Shown: positions 51,242-61,295, counted from the first letter of the stretch. The stretch is DNA of 64,000 nucleotides from Enterobacteriaceae bacterium UBA5654 (GCA_002421005.1 DIJC01000024.1:63955-127954); one strand, 5' to 3'. Program-made: numbers and translations. The notes: generated from the sequence alone by a model not told the origin.

Positions 51242-52132
51242 ATGTTACTTTTTACCTTACGTCGCTCGTTAATTCCGCTATTCCTGCTGCTGTTTTCTGG
51301 TGCCTTGTTTGCGCAAGTCAAAAATTACACCGTGACCGCGCCCGACGGCGTAACGCTTGCGGTGCAGGAGAGCGGCAATCCGCAGGGCAGGCCGATTATC
51401 TTTATTCATGGTCTGCTGGGCAGTCATCTGAACTGGGAAAAACAGGTCCAGGACGCGCAGTTGCAGCGCTACCGGCTAATTACATTTGACCTGCGCGGGC
51501 ACGGGCTTTCTGCAAAGCCGCAACAGGAGAGTGCTTACAGTGAAAGCAGGCTCTGGGGGGATGATCTGGCGGCAGTAATTGAAGGCAGCCACGCTAAAAA
51601 ACCGCTGCTGGTGGGCTGGTCGCTGGGCGGCGTGGTGATCACCAGCTATCTTGCAGCGCATGGCGATGCCAGTCTCAGCGGGGTGGTATACGTTGACGGC
51701 GTAGTGGAACTCACCCCGGAACAAATCCCGGCGCACCCGGATGTCTATCGGGACATGACCGCCAGCGACTTAAAAACCCACCTCGACGGTGAACGCGACT
51801 TCCTGCGGCTCTGTTTCCATCAGCAGCCGGACCGCGCCACGTTTGAGCGTCTGCTGGCAAACGCTGCGCTGGCCGCATGGCCGATGCAGCGCGCCGTGCC
51901 CTCCCTGCGTGTCCCTCTTGAAAAAGGGCTGAAGCCTGCGCGCATTCCCTTACTGTTTATTTACGGCAAACACGATGCGCTGGTGAATCCGCAGCCCTCG
52001 CTGGCGCGGGCAAAGGCGGTCAATCCGCGCATTCAGTCACTGGTTTTCGAAAATTCAGGGCATACGCCGTTTATTGAGGAGAGTGAGCGGTTTAATCGGG
52101 AATTGGGGGCGTTTATAGGGGGGGTTAATTAA
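51242..52132 (+). CDS. Secreted alpha/beta hydrolase
   Basis: The 296-residue protein has a signal peptide ending about ALFAQ (residues 1-25), so it is periplasmic or exported. The alpha/beta-hydrolase elements are the oxyanion HGLLGSH, the nucleophile Ser127 in GWSLGG, the acid in YGKHDALV and the histidine in NSGHTPF. The substrate is unknown. It starts after AGAGGAGC and is probably controlled by the MerR protein. Confidence 0.85.
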   Translation: MLLFTLRRSLIPLFLLLFSGALFAQVKNYTVTAPDGVTLAVQESGNPQGRPIIFIHGLLGSHLNWEKQVQDAQLQRYRLITFDLRGHGLSAKPQQESAYSESRLWGDDLAAVIEGSHAKKPLLVGWSLGGVVITSYLAAHGDASLSGVVYVDGVVELTPEQIPAHPDVYRDMTASDLKTHLDGERDFLRLCFHQQPDRATFERLLANAALAAWPMQRAVPSLRVPLEKGLKPARIPLLFIYGKHDALVNPQPSLARAKAVNPRIQSLVFENSGHTPFIEESERFNRELGAFIGGVN

Positions 52133-52184
52133 TAAAATATCAGAAAGGATTTAGTAGCGCTGGAATCAAGCACAAGCAGCAAAC

Positions 52185-52279
52185 TGGCGGAAGATCACAG
52201 GAGTCGAACCTGCCCGGGGCCGCTGGCGGTCCCAACTGGATTTGAAGTCCAGCCGCCTCACCGGAGACGACGATCTTCC
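52185..52279 (-). tRNA. selC: Selenocysteine tRNA (anticodon UCA)
   Basis: The 95-base minus-strand sequence begins GGAAGATCGTCGTCTCC, carries the anticodon TCA in CTTCAAATCC, has the long variable arm of tRNA-Sec and ends CCA as encoded. It differs from E. coli selC in about one base as remembered. It inserts selenocysteine at UGA in formate dehydrogenases. selC 3' ends are common island attachment sites; the 3' end points to the hydrolase/MerR side. Confidence 0.97.
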
Positions 52280-52565
52280 GCGCCTCGATTGCTACATGGA
52301 GGCGGGCGCATTATAGCTACTTCCTGCGGTTTCCACATCCCCCAACACGCTTTTTTCACACTTCCTTTAACATATCCTTTTCTGCGCTACACAAAACCTC
52401 ACAAAATCCGTGAGTTACCGTTTTCCTCATTTTTTTTCCTACGACGATCACAGAAAACAAGAAACATAATTTGATAACCAGAAAACGGAATATCGCCATT
52501 GATGAGGATGGTTTAAAACGCTTCTCATCTGTACGCGAGTACTCTATGGCATCAAGGAATGAACG

Positions 52566-53948
52566 ATGAAAAGTCAGATACTTTCCGTTAAAGAGAAAAT
52601 TGGTTACGGCATGGGTGACGCCGCCAGCCATATCGTTTTTGATAACGTCATGATGTTTATGATGTTTTTTTACACTGATATTTTTGGGATCCCCGCTGGC
52701 TTTGTCGGAACCATGTTCCTGCTGGCGCGTGTGCTGGACGCAGTCTCCGACCCCTGCATGGGGCTGATTGCTGACCGTACCCGCAGCCGCTGGGGTAAGT
52801 TCCGCCCGTGGGTGCTGTTTGGTGCGTTGCCGTTCGGCATTGTCTGCGTGCTGACCTACAGCACGCCGGACCTGAGCATGACCGGGAAAATGATTTATGC
52901 CGCAGTCACTTACACGCTGCTGACGCTGCTCTATACCGTGGTCAATATCCCTTACTGTGCGTTGGGCGGCGTGATTACTAACGATCCGACGCAGCGTATC
53001 TCCCTTCAGTCCTGGCGCTTCGTGCTGGCGACGATGGGCGGGATGTGCTCCACCGTGCTGATGATGCCGCTGGTTGAACTGCTCGGCGGTGAAGATAAAG
53101 CATTCGGCTTTCAGTGGGGAATTGCCGTGCTCTCCGTCGTTGCCTTCCTGATGCTGGCGTTCTGCTTCTTCAACACCAAAGAGCGCGTGGTGGCACCACC
53201 GGGCACCACCAAAATGAGTGAAGACCTGCGTGATATCTGGCAAAACGACCAGTGGCGTATTGTCGGTCTGCTGACCATTCTCAATATCCTCGCGGTGTGC
53301 GTGCGCGGCGGCGCAATGATGTACTACGTCACCTGGATCATGGGGGCGCCGGGACTGTTTACCTGGTTCCTGACCTTCTACTGCGTCGGCAATCTGATTG
53401 GTTCTGCGCTGGCGAAACCGCTTACCGACAAAACATGTAAAGTCACCATCTTCTGGGTGACGAATGCCCTGCTGGCCGGGTTCAGCGTGGCGATGTTCTT
53501 TGTGCCGATGAACGCCAGTTTGCTGATGTTCGCCTTTATCTTCGTCATTGGCGTGCTGCACCAGCTCGTCACCCCAATCCAGTGGGTGATGATGTCCGAT
53601 ACCGTTGATTATGGCGAATGGTGCAACGGCAAACGCCTGACCGGGATCAGCTTTGCCGGAACGCTGTTCGTCCTGAAACTGGGCCTGGCGCTGGGCGGCG
53701 CGATGATCGGCTGGATGCTGGCAGGCGGCGGCTATGAGGCCGCAGCGACCTCCCAGAACAGCGCTACGATCTCCATTATTATTGCCCTGTTCACCATCGT
53801 GCCAGCCGTCTGCTACCTGCTGAGCGCGCTTATCGCGAAACGCTTTTACTCCCTGAAAACACCGTTAATGAACGACATCCTGGCGCAACTGGCGCAGGGC
53901 GGACGTCGTGACAAGAAAGTCATGACCAGCAAAGCATTGCAGAACTAA
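52566..53948 (+). CDS. yicJ: YicJ, glycoside-pentoside-hexuronide:cation symporter
   Basis: The 460-residue inner-membrane protein has twelve membrane segments of the GPH family (YGMGDAASHIVFDN; DAVSDPCMGLIADRTRSRWGKFRPW). It equals E. coli YicJ in length. It very likely imports the alpha-xylosides cleaved by YicI, whose gene starts 11 bases later. The 286 bases between selC and yicJ hold its promoter and no gene. Confidence 0.93.
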   Translation: MKSQILSVKEKIGYGMGDAASHIVFDNVMMFMMFFYTDIFGIPAGFVGTMFLLARVLDAVSDPCMGLIADRTRSRWGKFRPWVLFGALPFGIVCVLTYSTPDLSMTGKMIYAAVTYTLLTLLYTVVNIPYCALGGVITNDPTQRISLQSWRFVLATMGGMCSTVLMMPLVELLGGEDKAFGFQWGIAVLSVVAFLMLAFCFFNTKERVVAPPGTTKMSEDLRDIWQNDQWRIVGLLTILNILAVCVRGGAMMYYVTWIMGAPGLFTWFLTFYCVGNLIGSALAKPLTDKTCKVTIFWVTNALLAGFSVAMFFVPMNASLLMFAFIFVIGVLHQLVTPIQWVMMSDTVDYGEWCNGKRLTGISFAGTLFVLKLGLALGGAMIGWMLAGGGYEAAATSQNSATISIIIALFTIVPAVCYLLSALIAKRFYSLKTPLMNDILAQLAQGGRRDKKVMTSKALQN

Positions 53949-53959
53949 AGGAGCTAATT

Positions 53960-56278
53960 ATGAAAATCAGTGACGGAAACTGGCTAATCCAGGCGGGTCT
54001 GAATGTCATCCATCCTGTCCAGGTCTATGAGGTTGAACAGCACGGGAATGAGATGGTGATCCATGCCGCGCCGCGCGATGTGCGCGAGCGCGCCGGGCAA
54101 CTGGATACACCGCTGTTTACGCTGCGCTTTTTCTCGCCGCAGGAAGGCATCGTCGGCGTGCGCATTGAGCACTTTCAGGGCGCGCTGGACAAAGGGCCGC
54201 ACTATCCACTCAACGTCCTGAAGGATGTTCAGGTGGAGATGCAAAACAACGATCAATTTGCCGAGCTGAAAAGCGGCTCGCTCAGCGTGCGCGTTACCAA
54301 AGGCGAAGAGTGGGCGCTGGATTTTCTGCGTGACGGCGTGCGCATGACCGGCAGTCAGGTGAAAAATAACGGCTACGTGCAGGATACCCACACCGCGCGC
54401 AATTACCTCTTCGAAAGGCTGGATCTGGGCGTCGGCGAAGCGGTCTACGGTCTCGGCGAGCGCTTTACCGCGCTGGTAAAAAACGGCCAGACGGTGGAAA
54501 CCTGGAACCGCGACGGCGGCACCAGTACCGAACAGTCGTATAAAAACATCCCGTTCTACCTGACCAATCGCGGCTATGGCGTGCTGGTGAATCATCCCCA
54601 GTGCGTCTCTTTTGAAGTGGGCTCGGAGAAAGTCTCCAAAGTACAGTTCAGCGTCGAAGGCGAGTATCTGGAATATTTTGTGATCGACGGCCCGACGCCG
54701 AAAGAGGTGCTGAACCGCTATACGCAGTTTACCGGTCGCCCGGCGCTGCCTCCTGCCTGGTCATTCGGCCTGTGGCTGACCACCTCGTTCACCACCAACT
54801 ATGACGAAGCGACGGTCAACAGCTTTATCGACGGCATGGCGGAGCGTAATCTGCCGCTGCACGTCTTCCACTTTGACTGCTTCTGGATGAAAGCCTTCCA
54901 GTGGTGCGATTTTGCATGGGACCCGGTGACGTTCCCTGACCCGGAAGGCATGATCCGCCGCCTGAAGCAAAAAGGGCTGAAAATCTGCGTGTGGATTAAC
55001 CCGTATATCGGCCAGAAATCGCCGGTATTTAACGAGCTGAAAGAAAAAGGCTATCTGCTCAAACGCCCGGACGGATCGCTGTGGCAGTGGGATAAATGGC
55101 AGCCGGGGCTGGCCATTTACGACTTCACCAACCCGGACGCCTGCCAGTGGTATGCCGACAAGCTGAAAGGGTTAACAGACATCGGCGTTGACTGCTTTAA
55201 GACCGACTTTGGCGAGCGTATTCCGACGGATGTCCAGTGGTTCGACGGCTCCGATCCGCAGAAAATGCACAACCATTATGCGTTCATCTATAACGAACTG
55301 GTATGGAACGTGCTCAAAGATACGGTCGGTGAACAAGAGGCGGTGCTGTTCGCGCGTTCGGCTTCGGTGGGTGCGCAACAGTTCCCGGTACACTGGGGCG
55401 GCGACTGCTACGCCAACTACGAATCGATGGCCGAAAGCTTGCGCGGTGGGCTGTCGATTGGCTTGTCCGGGTTCGGATTCTGGAGTCACGACATCGGCGG
55501 CTTCGAAAACACCGCGCCTGCGCACGTCTACAAACGCTGGTGCGCGTTTGGCCTGCTCTCCAGCCACAGCCGCCTGCACGGCAGTAAATCCTACCGCGTG
55601 CCGTGGGCCTATGACGATGAATCCTGCGATGTGGTGCGCCACTTCACCCAGCTAAAATGCCGCCTGATGCCGTATCTCTATCGTCAGGCCGCTACCGCGA
55701 ATGTATCCGGGACACCGATGATGCGCGCGATGATGCTGGAGTTCCCGCAGGATCCGGCGTGTGATTATCTGGACAGACAGTACATGCTCGGCGAGTCCAT
55801 CATGGTGGCCCCGGTGTTCAGCGAGGCGGGCGACGTGCAGTTTTATTTGCCGGAAGGCCGCTGGACGCACCTGTGGCATAACGATGAACTCACAGGCAGC
55901 CGCTGGCATAAGCAGAATCACAATGCGTTAAGTCTGCCGGTCTACGTGCGGGATAACACGTTGCTGGCGCTGGGTAACAATGACCAGAAGCCGGATTACG
56001 CCTGGCATGACGGCACCGCCTTCCAGCTGTTTAATCTGAAAGAAGGGCGCGCGGCGACCTGCGAAGTTCCGGCAGCGGATGGCTCCGTCATCTTTACTCT
56101 GACCGCGAAACGCGAAGGCCGCGCTATCACCGTGCAGGGTGAAGGCCAGGCAAGTCACTGGACAATTTGCCTGCGCAACGTCGCGCAGCTGGCGGGCGTA
56201 CAGGGCGGAACGCATGTCAGTAGTGACCGGGGCGTAGTGATTACTGCCACCGGGAATGCGCTGACGATTACGCTGTAA
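53960..56278 (+). CDS. yicI: Alpha-xylosidase YicI (glycoside hydrolase family 31)
   Basis: The 772-residue enzyme has an N-terminal beta-sandwich, a TIM barrel and C-terminal beta domains. The nucleophile is Asp416 in KTDFGE, the same number as in E. coli YicI, and the barrel motif HVFHFDCFWM is present. It releases alpha-xylose from isoprimeverose-like disaccharides in the cytoplasm. Length matches E. coli. Ribosome site AAAGGAGC. Confidence 0.96.
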   Translation: MKISDGNWLIQAGLNVIHPVQVYEVEQHGNEMVIHAAPRDVRERAGQLDTPLFTLRFFSPQEGIVGVRIEHFQGALDKGPHYPLNVLKDVQVEMQNNDQFAELKSGSLSVRVTKGEEWALDFLRDGVRMTGSQVKNNGYVQDTHTARNYLFERLDLGVGEAVYGLGERFTALVKNGQTVETWNRDGGTSTEQSYKNIPFYLTNRGYGVLVNHPQCVSFEVGSEKVSKVQFSVEGEYLEYFVIDGPTPKEVLNRYTQFTGRPALPPAWSFGLWLTTSFTTNYDEATVNSFIDGMAERNLPLHVFHFDCFWMKAFQWCDFAWDPVTFPDPEGMIRRLKQKGLKICVWINPYIGQKSPVFNELKEKGYLLKRPDGSLWQWDKWQPGLAIYDFTNPDACQWYADKLKGLTDIGVDCFKTDFGERIPTDVQWFDGSDPQKMHNHYAFIYNELVWNVLKDTVGEQEAVLFARSASVGAQQFPVHWGGDCYANYESMAESLRGGLSIGLSGFGFWSHDIGGFENTAPAHVYKRWCAFGLLSSHSRLHGSKSYRVPWAYDDESCDVVRHFTQLKCRLMPYLYRQAATANVSGTPMMRAMMLEFPQDPACDYLDRQYMLGESIMVAPVFSEAGDVQFYLPEGRWTHLWHNDELTGSRWHKQNHNALSLPVYVRDNTLLALGNNDQKPDYAWHDGTAFQLFNLKEGRAATCEVPAADGSVIFTLTAKREGRAITVQGEGQASHWTICLRNVAQLAGVQGGTHVSSDRGVVITATGNALTITL

Positions 56279-56287
56279 AACGTGAAT

Positions 56288-56310
56288 CCTCTCTCCATGG
56301 TGGAGAGAGG
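56288..56310. repeat. CT-rich palindrome after yicI
   Basis: CCTCTCTCCA pairs with TGGAGAGAGG around TGG. It is a relative of the CCCTCTCCC element and probably ends yicJI transcription. Confidence 0.55.
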
Positions 56311-56371
56311 ATCAGAGAGAGGAAGCAGGGCGTGCCAGGGCTGGTGTTATGTGAATGACCCGGCTCTTCAT

Positions 56372-58054
56372 TCACTCCTGCGAAACCACCCCGGCTTTCA
56401 TCGTCTGCGTCACCTGCTGCTTGCTGGTATTCACCGCCCTTAGCTGCCCATTCACCGACGGTTTCAACGGTGCGTCGGCCTGAAGCGTTCCGCTGGCCGT
56501 GACCTGCACGTTGCCGTCGCCGGAAATTGGCAGGGCGGGCCAGCCCCACTGTTGCAGGATATTCAGCGGCACGCCGCGTCCGTTCAGGCTCACCGTCAGC
56601 AGGCGCTGTGGAAGCTGCGACACCGTGGCGGTAGCTTCCAGCAGTCCTTTCTCAGTAAACGCGCTTAACTCACTGATAGTAATCGTTGAACCATTCGCGC
56701 CAAGCTTAATGGACGGGCGGCGCACGTCCACGCGGTTAAACGTCCCGGCAGCGGCGTTGAGCGTGGTGGTGCCGCTCCAGATCCCCCACTGGCGGCTTTT
56801 CGCCAGTTGCAGGTAGCTGCCGTAGCCGTCCAGCGCCGTCAACTGCCAGGGAAATGCCGGGTCAATGTCGATCACCAGATTGCGGCTGGCGGTAAAACGG
56901 TTCACCGTCACGCCCTGTAGCCACGGCGGTAGCTGGGTCATCCACTGCTGTTTCCAGTTTGCGGGCAGCGTATATTCCAGCCCGGCCAGCGCGAGGTCGT
57001 CCAGCACCAGCGTTTTGCCTTCGCGCAGCCAGTTGCCGGAGGTGCGGATCATGCCGCCTTCCCAGCGCGAGGTGAACTGGCGCAGCGCCATCCCCTGCGG
57101 GGAAAACTCGGCGTTGAGGATCGGGTCAAGAAAGTGCAGCGAACCGTAGATAAACTCGCTGGCGTTCATCGACAGCTTACCTTCCTGGCTTTGCCAGTCT
57201 TCTTTACTGAACGTCAGATCGCGCAGGCTGAGATCGAGGTCGATAAGCGCCCAGTCCGGTCCCTGAAGCTGCGCGTCGGTAACTTCAAGACGCCGGATTT
57301 GCAGAGAAGGCAACGTGGTCAGCGGGGCGAAAAAGTCAGTCAGCGATTTATCGCTTTGCAGGCGGATATCATTGACCTGAAGATTATCAATAATCCAGCC
57401 GCCATCGGCGTTGCGCCGGGCGCTGCCGGTTAATGCGCCGCGCGCCAGATCTGCGCCAATGGTGCCGAGGGTGACATTGTTATGGTCGATGCTGCCCTGC
57501 ACCAGCACATTGCTGGCAGGAACGCCGTTGAGGGTCAGCGATCCGGCGCTCATCATAATATCGGCCTTGCTGCCGAGGACGTTACCCGCTTCCGGTAGCC
57601 ACGGACTGACGCCGCCGGTCACGCGCTGGGCGCTCAACGCCCAGCCGGTTTCCGGGCTGTTAAACGCCATATTAATAAGCTGAAGCCGATCCGCGCGGAC
57701 AGCCAGCGGCGCGGTGGCGGGGGAGAGATTCAGGGTGCCGTCCTGCAAAATAATCGCGTCGGCGTGCAGCGGATCGGTGAACTGGCGGCTGCTCAGCCCG
57801 ATATCGACGGTTTTGGCATCCAGCGTGGCGGGCTTACCGTCGCGGCCAAAGGTCACATTTTTTAATAAAATATGTGAGGGCGACGAGAAACGGTGATCGA
57901 TGGCGTCAAAAGTGAGCTGGTAGTCGCTGTTATCGGTGATCCACTCGCCGACCTGCTTCGCTCCCCAGCGTGTCTGAACAAGGAAGTAGAACGCGATAAT
58001 GACCACCAGCGCGGCAATCAGAACCCAGGCGATCAGTTTTCCGAGAAATTTCAT
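56372..58054 (-). CDS. yicH: YicH, AsmA-family envelope protein
   Basis: The protein has 560 residues from the ATG at 58054 (MKFLGKLIAWVL), which is seven bases after GGAAGG; an ATG two codons earlier has no spacing to that site. One N-terminal membrane anchor is followed by a long periplasmic AsmA-type beta-strand repeat region. It follows E. coli YicH closely. AsmA-like proteins are linked to phospholipid transport to the outer membrane; the role of YicH is not settled. Confidence 0.92.
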   Translation of the reverse strand: MKFLGKLIAWVLIAALVVIIAFYFLVQTRWGAKQVGEWITDNSDYQLTFDAIDHRFSSPSHILLKNVTFGRDGKPATLDAKTVDIGLSSRQFTDPLHADAIILQDGTLNLSPATAPLAVRADRLQLINMAFNSPETGWALSAQRVTGGVSPWLPEAGNVLGSKADIMMSAGSLTLNGVPASNVLVQGSIDHNNVTLGTIGADLARGALTGSARRNADGGWIIDNLQVNDIRLQSDKSLTDFFAPLTTLPSLQIRRLEVTDAQLQGPDWALIDLDLSLRDLTFSKEDWQSQEGKLSMNASEFIYGSLHFLDPILNAEFSPQGMALRQFTSRWEGGMIRTSGNWLREGKTLVLDDLALAGLEYTLPANWKQQWMTQLPPWLQGVTVNRFTASRNLVIDIDPAFPWQLTALDGYGSYLQLAKSRQWGIWSGTTTLNAAAGTFNRVDVRRPSIKLGANGSTITISELSAFTEKGLLEATATVSQLPQRLLTVSLNGRGVPLNILQQWGWPALPISGDGNVQVTASGTLQADAPLKPSVNGQLRAVNTSKQQVTQTMKAGVVSQE

Positions 58055-58175
58055 GGTCATCCTTCCCGAGAAATAAACATACAGGAGTTATGCCCGAATC
58101 CAGGGAAATGCTCAAGGAAGGAATGGTGAAAGTGCGTTACTGCGGCAGTGAGGAGGCCCCCACTGCCGCAAAGCG

Positions 58176-59567
58176 TTAGTTTTTCTCAGGCGGGAAAAGC
58201 AGATTCAGCACGATAGCGGTGATGCCGCCTGCCGCAATGCCGGAAGAGAGCAGATTTTTCACCCAGTCTGGCGCAAATTGCAGGATCAGCGGCTGCTGGG
58301 AAACGCCAAGCCCTACCGCCAGAGACAGGGCAATGATCATAATTGCGCGGCGGTTGAGCGGCTCGCGGGAGACAATGCGCACGCCGGACGCGGCGATTGT
58401 ACCGAACATCACCAGCGTTGCGCCGCCCAGTACCGGTTCCGGGATATGCTGCACAAAGCCGCTCACCGCCGGAAACAGGCCCAGCACGATCAGCATCAGC
58501 GCGACCACAAAGCCGACGTAGCGGCTGGCGACCCCGGTAAGCTGGATCACGCCGTTGTTCTGACCGAAGCAGGAGTTCGGGAAAGTGTTAAATACGGCGG
58601 AGACGAACGAGTTCAGGCCATTCGCCAGCACGCCGCCCTTCAGACGCTTCATATACAGCGGACCGGAAACCGGCTGCTCGGAGACGTCGGAGGTGGCGGT
58701 GATGTCGCCGATGGTTTCCAGCGAGGTGATCATAAACACCAGCATCAGCGGCAGCAGCAGATTCCAGTCGATGCCCAGCCCGTAATACAGCGGCGTTGGC
58801 ACCATGATCAGCGGACTGTTGGTCGGCGCATTGCCTTCGGGCAGCATTCCCATAAACCACGCCATCACGTAGCCCACCGCCATCGCAATCACCAGTGATG
58901 CCACGCGCAGATACGGGTTACGCTGGCGGTTAAGCAGAATAATCACCGCCAGCACGACGCCTGCCAGCAGCAGGTTTTTCGGCGCGCCGAAGGTGTGATC
59001 GTTCATCGCCGCAAAGCCGCCGCCGATGGACGTCAGCCCGACCTGAATCAGCGACAGGCCGATAATCATCACCACCACGCCGGAAACCAGCGGAGTGATA
59101 ATGCGCCGTGCCAGATGCAGAACGCGGGAGATGACCATTTCCGTGCAGCTCGCCAGCATCAGGGTGCCGAACAGCGCGGCCATCATGGTTGGAACGTCCG
59201 CGCCGCCGGTTTTGAGCGCCGTGCCGCCCATAATCAGCGGGGCGACGAAGTTAAAGCTGGTGCCCTGAATCGACAGCAGCCCGGAACCGACCGGTCCCCA
59301 GGCTTTAATCTGAATGATGGATGCCACACCGGAGGCGAACATCGACATGCTGATGATGTGCTGGGTGTCCTCTGCCGGTAATCCCAGCGCCTGACAAATC
59401 AGCAGCGCGGGCGTGATAACTGCCACGAACATCGCCAGCAGGTGCTGACAGGCGGCAAACAGGGTCTGGGGCAGGGGAGGACGATCTTCGAGACGGTAAA
59501 TCAGTTCGCTATTCTGATTCTGCGCAATCGGTTGCGCATTTTCAGATTCGATGGTGTTAGCAGACAT
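58176..59567 (-). CDS. xanP: Xanthine/H+ symporter XanP
   Basis: The 463-residue protein starts at the ATG at 59567 (MSANTIESENAQP), the E. coli XanP length. It has fourteen membrane segments of the nucleobase-ascorbate transporter family, with the signature QNNGVIQLTGVASRYVG and GLLSIQGTSFNF. It brings in xanthine. A perfect PurR box lies 63 bases upstream. In K-12 gltS is the neighbour beyond its start; here it is glpK. Confidence 0.95.
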   Translation of the reverse strand: MSANTIESENAQPIAQNQNSELIYRLEDRPPLPQTLFAACQHLLAMFVAVITPALLICQALGLPAEDTQHIISMSMFASGVASIIQIKAWGPVGSGLLSIQGTSFNFVAPLIMGGTALKTGGADVPTMMAALFGTLMLASCTEMVISRVLHLARRIITPLVSGVVVMIIGLSLIQVGLTSIGGGFAAMNDHTFGAPKNLLLAGVVLAVIILLNRQRNPYLRVASLVIAMAVGYVMAWFMGMLPEGNAPTNSPLIMVPTPLYYGLGIDWNLLLPLMLVFMITSLETIGDITATSDVSEQPVSGPLYMKRLKGGVLANGLNSFVSAVFNTFPNSCFGQNNGVIQLTGVASRYVGFVVALMLIVLGLFPAVSGFVQHIPEPVLGGATLVMFGTIAASGVRIVSREPLNRRAIMIIALSLAVGLGVSQQPLILQFAPDWVKNLLSSGIAAGGITAIVLNLLFPPEKN

Positions 59568-59629
59568 CAGAGGCAATCCCACGGTGGAAAAGGGGGAATT
59601 TTATCCAACTTCCAGGCAAAAGCAATCGG

Positions 59630-59645
59630 TTGCTTAGGGCGGGAG
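59630..59645 (-). promoter_or_regulatory. PurR operator before xanP
   Basis: AAGCAATCGGTTGCTT fits every fixed position of the PurR pattern ANGCAANCGNTTNCNT and is palindromic. It sits upstream of the xanP start. PurR with hypoxanthine or guanine would repress xanthine import, which makes sense. Confidence 0.75.
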
Positions 59646-59765
59646 GCATTTTTTTACGTTCTGCCGGGGGAAAGTGACGGCGCACGCGCCGCCGGGGAGT
59701 GACCATAAAGAACGGGTCAAAACGCCATGCGATAACGGCGGGCAGCGAACCGCCCGCCGCAGGGA

Positions 59766-61274
59766 TTACTCGTCGTGTTCTTCCCACGCCATCGCGCGTT
59801 TCACCGCTTTTTTCCAGCCGCTGTAACGGTAGTTACGCTCGGTGGTTTCAATACCGGGGCGGAATTCGCGCTCAATGACCGCTTTTTCCTGTAACTCATC
59901 CAGATTCTGCCAGAAACCGACCGCCAGACCTGCCAGATACGCGGCGCCCAGCGCCGTGACTTCGCGCACTTCCGGGCGCTCCACGCGGGTGCCGAGAATG
60001 TCGGACTGGAACTGCATCAGGAAATTATTGGCTACCGCGCCGCCATCCACCCGCAGGGCGTGCAGACGAATGCCGGAGTCGGCCTGCATTGCTTCCAGCA
60101 CGTCACGGGTCTGGTAGGCGATGGATTCCAGCGTGGCGCGAATAATATGGTTAGAATTCACGCCGCGCGTCAGACCGAAAATCGCGCCGCGCGCATACGG
60201 GTCCCAGTAAGGCGCGCCCAGCCCGGTAAAGGCCGGAACAACGTACACGCCGTTGGTATCTTTCACTTTGGTGGCAAAGTATTCCGAGTCGAAAGCATCG
60301 CTGATCAGCTTCATCTCGTCGCGCAGCCACTGGATAGACGCACCGGCCATAAAGACCGCGCCTTCCAGCGCGTAGTTGACCTCGCCGCGCGGTCCGCAGG
60401 CGATGGTGGTCAGCAGGCCGTGTTCAGAGGCCACCGCTTTCTCACCGGTATTCATCAGCATAAAGCAGCCGGTGCCATAGGTATTTTTCGCCATTCCCTG
60501 TTTCACGCACAGCTGGCCGAACAGCGCCGCCTGCTGATCGCCTGCGATCCCGGCGATCGGAATACGGGTGCCGCCCTTACCGCCGATATTGGTCTGGCCG
60601 TAGATTTCGGACGATTTATGCACCGTCGGCAGCATGGCGCGCGGGATATCCAGCACTTCCAGCATTTTGTCGTCCCAGTCCAGCTGGTGAATGTTGAACA
60701 GCATGGTACGCGAGGCGTTGGTGTAGTCGGTGACGTGAACGCGGCCCTGGGTCATTTTCCAGATAAGCCAGGTATCGACGGTGCCGAACAGCAGTTCGCC
60801 GCGCTGCGCCCGTTCGCGCGCGCCTTCAACATGATCGAGGATCCATTTCACTTTGGTGCCGGAGAAATACGGGTCGATGACCAAGCCGGTAGATTTGCGG
60901 ATGTAATCTTCCATGCCATCGCGCTTGAGCTGTTCGCAGATCTCAGCGGTACGGCGACACTGCCAGACAATCGCATTGTAGATGGGCTTGCCGGTTTCGC
61001 GCTCCCAGACAATAGCGGTTTCGCGCTGGTTGGTGATGCCAATCGCCGCAATCTGATCGGAGTTGATATCGGCCTTCGCCAGCACTTCCACCAGCGTGGA
61101 GCTTTGCGTCGCCCAGATTTCCATCGGGTCATGCTCGACCCAGCCCGGCTTCGGATAAATTTGTTCGAATTCGCGCTGCGACACGCTAATGATATTGGCG
61201 TCGTGATCCATCACAACGGCGCGGGAGCTGGTGGTGCCCTGGTCGAGCGCGACGATATATTTTTTGTCAGTCAT
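59766..61274 (-). CDS. glpK: Glycerol kinase GlpK
   Basis: The 502-residue FGGY kinase makes glycerol 3-phosphate. The N-terminal VALDQGTTSSRAVVMD binds ATP phosphate, and GIAGDQQAALFGQ and GCFMLMNTG are family signatures. Length equals E. coli GlpK. It lies 21 bases after glpF. glpX, which follows in K-12, is absent here; xanP follows instead. Confidence 0.97.
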   Translation of the reverse strand: MTDKKYIVALDQGTTSSRAVVMDHDANIISVSQREFEQIYPKPGWVEHDPMEIWATQSSTLVEVLAKADINSDQIAAIGITNQRETAIVWERETGKPIYNAIVWQCRRTAEICEQLKRDGMEDYIRKSTGLVIDPYFSGTKVKWILDHVEGARERAQRGELLFGTVDTWLIWKMTQGRVHVTDYTNASRTMLFNIHQLDWDDKMLEVLDIPRAMLPTVHKSSEIYGQTNIGGKGGTRIPIAGIAGDQQAALFGQLCVKQGMAKNTYGTGCFMLMNTGEKAVASEHGLLTTIACGPRGEVNYALEGAVFMAGASIQWLRDEMKLISDAFDSEYFATKVKDTNGVYVVPAFTGLGAPYWDPYARGAIFGLTRGVNSNHIIRATLESIAYQTRDVLEAMQADSGIRLHALRVDGGAVANNFLMQFQSDILGTRVERPEVREVTALGAAYLAGLAVGFWQNLDELQEKAVIEREFRPGIETTERNYRYSGWKKAVKRAMAWEEHDE

Positions 61275-61295
61275 AGTGATAAGTCCCTGGTCATA

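Noticed and set aside
38300..52185. A defined genomic island with attachment sites at selC.
   Set aside because: No integrase and no second copy of the selC end were seen, so only a general accessory block is claimed.
52356..53561. A 401-codon minus-strand frame opposite yicJ.
   Set aside because: It is antisense to a clear transporter gene, and its histidine/glutamine/arginine-rich composition is that of a shadow frame.
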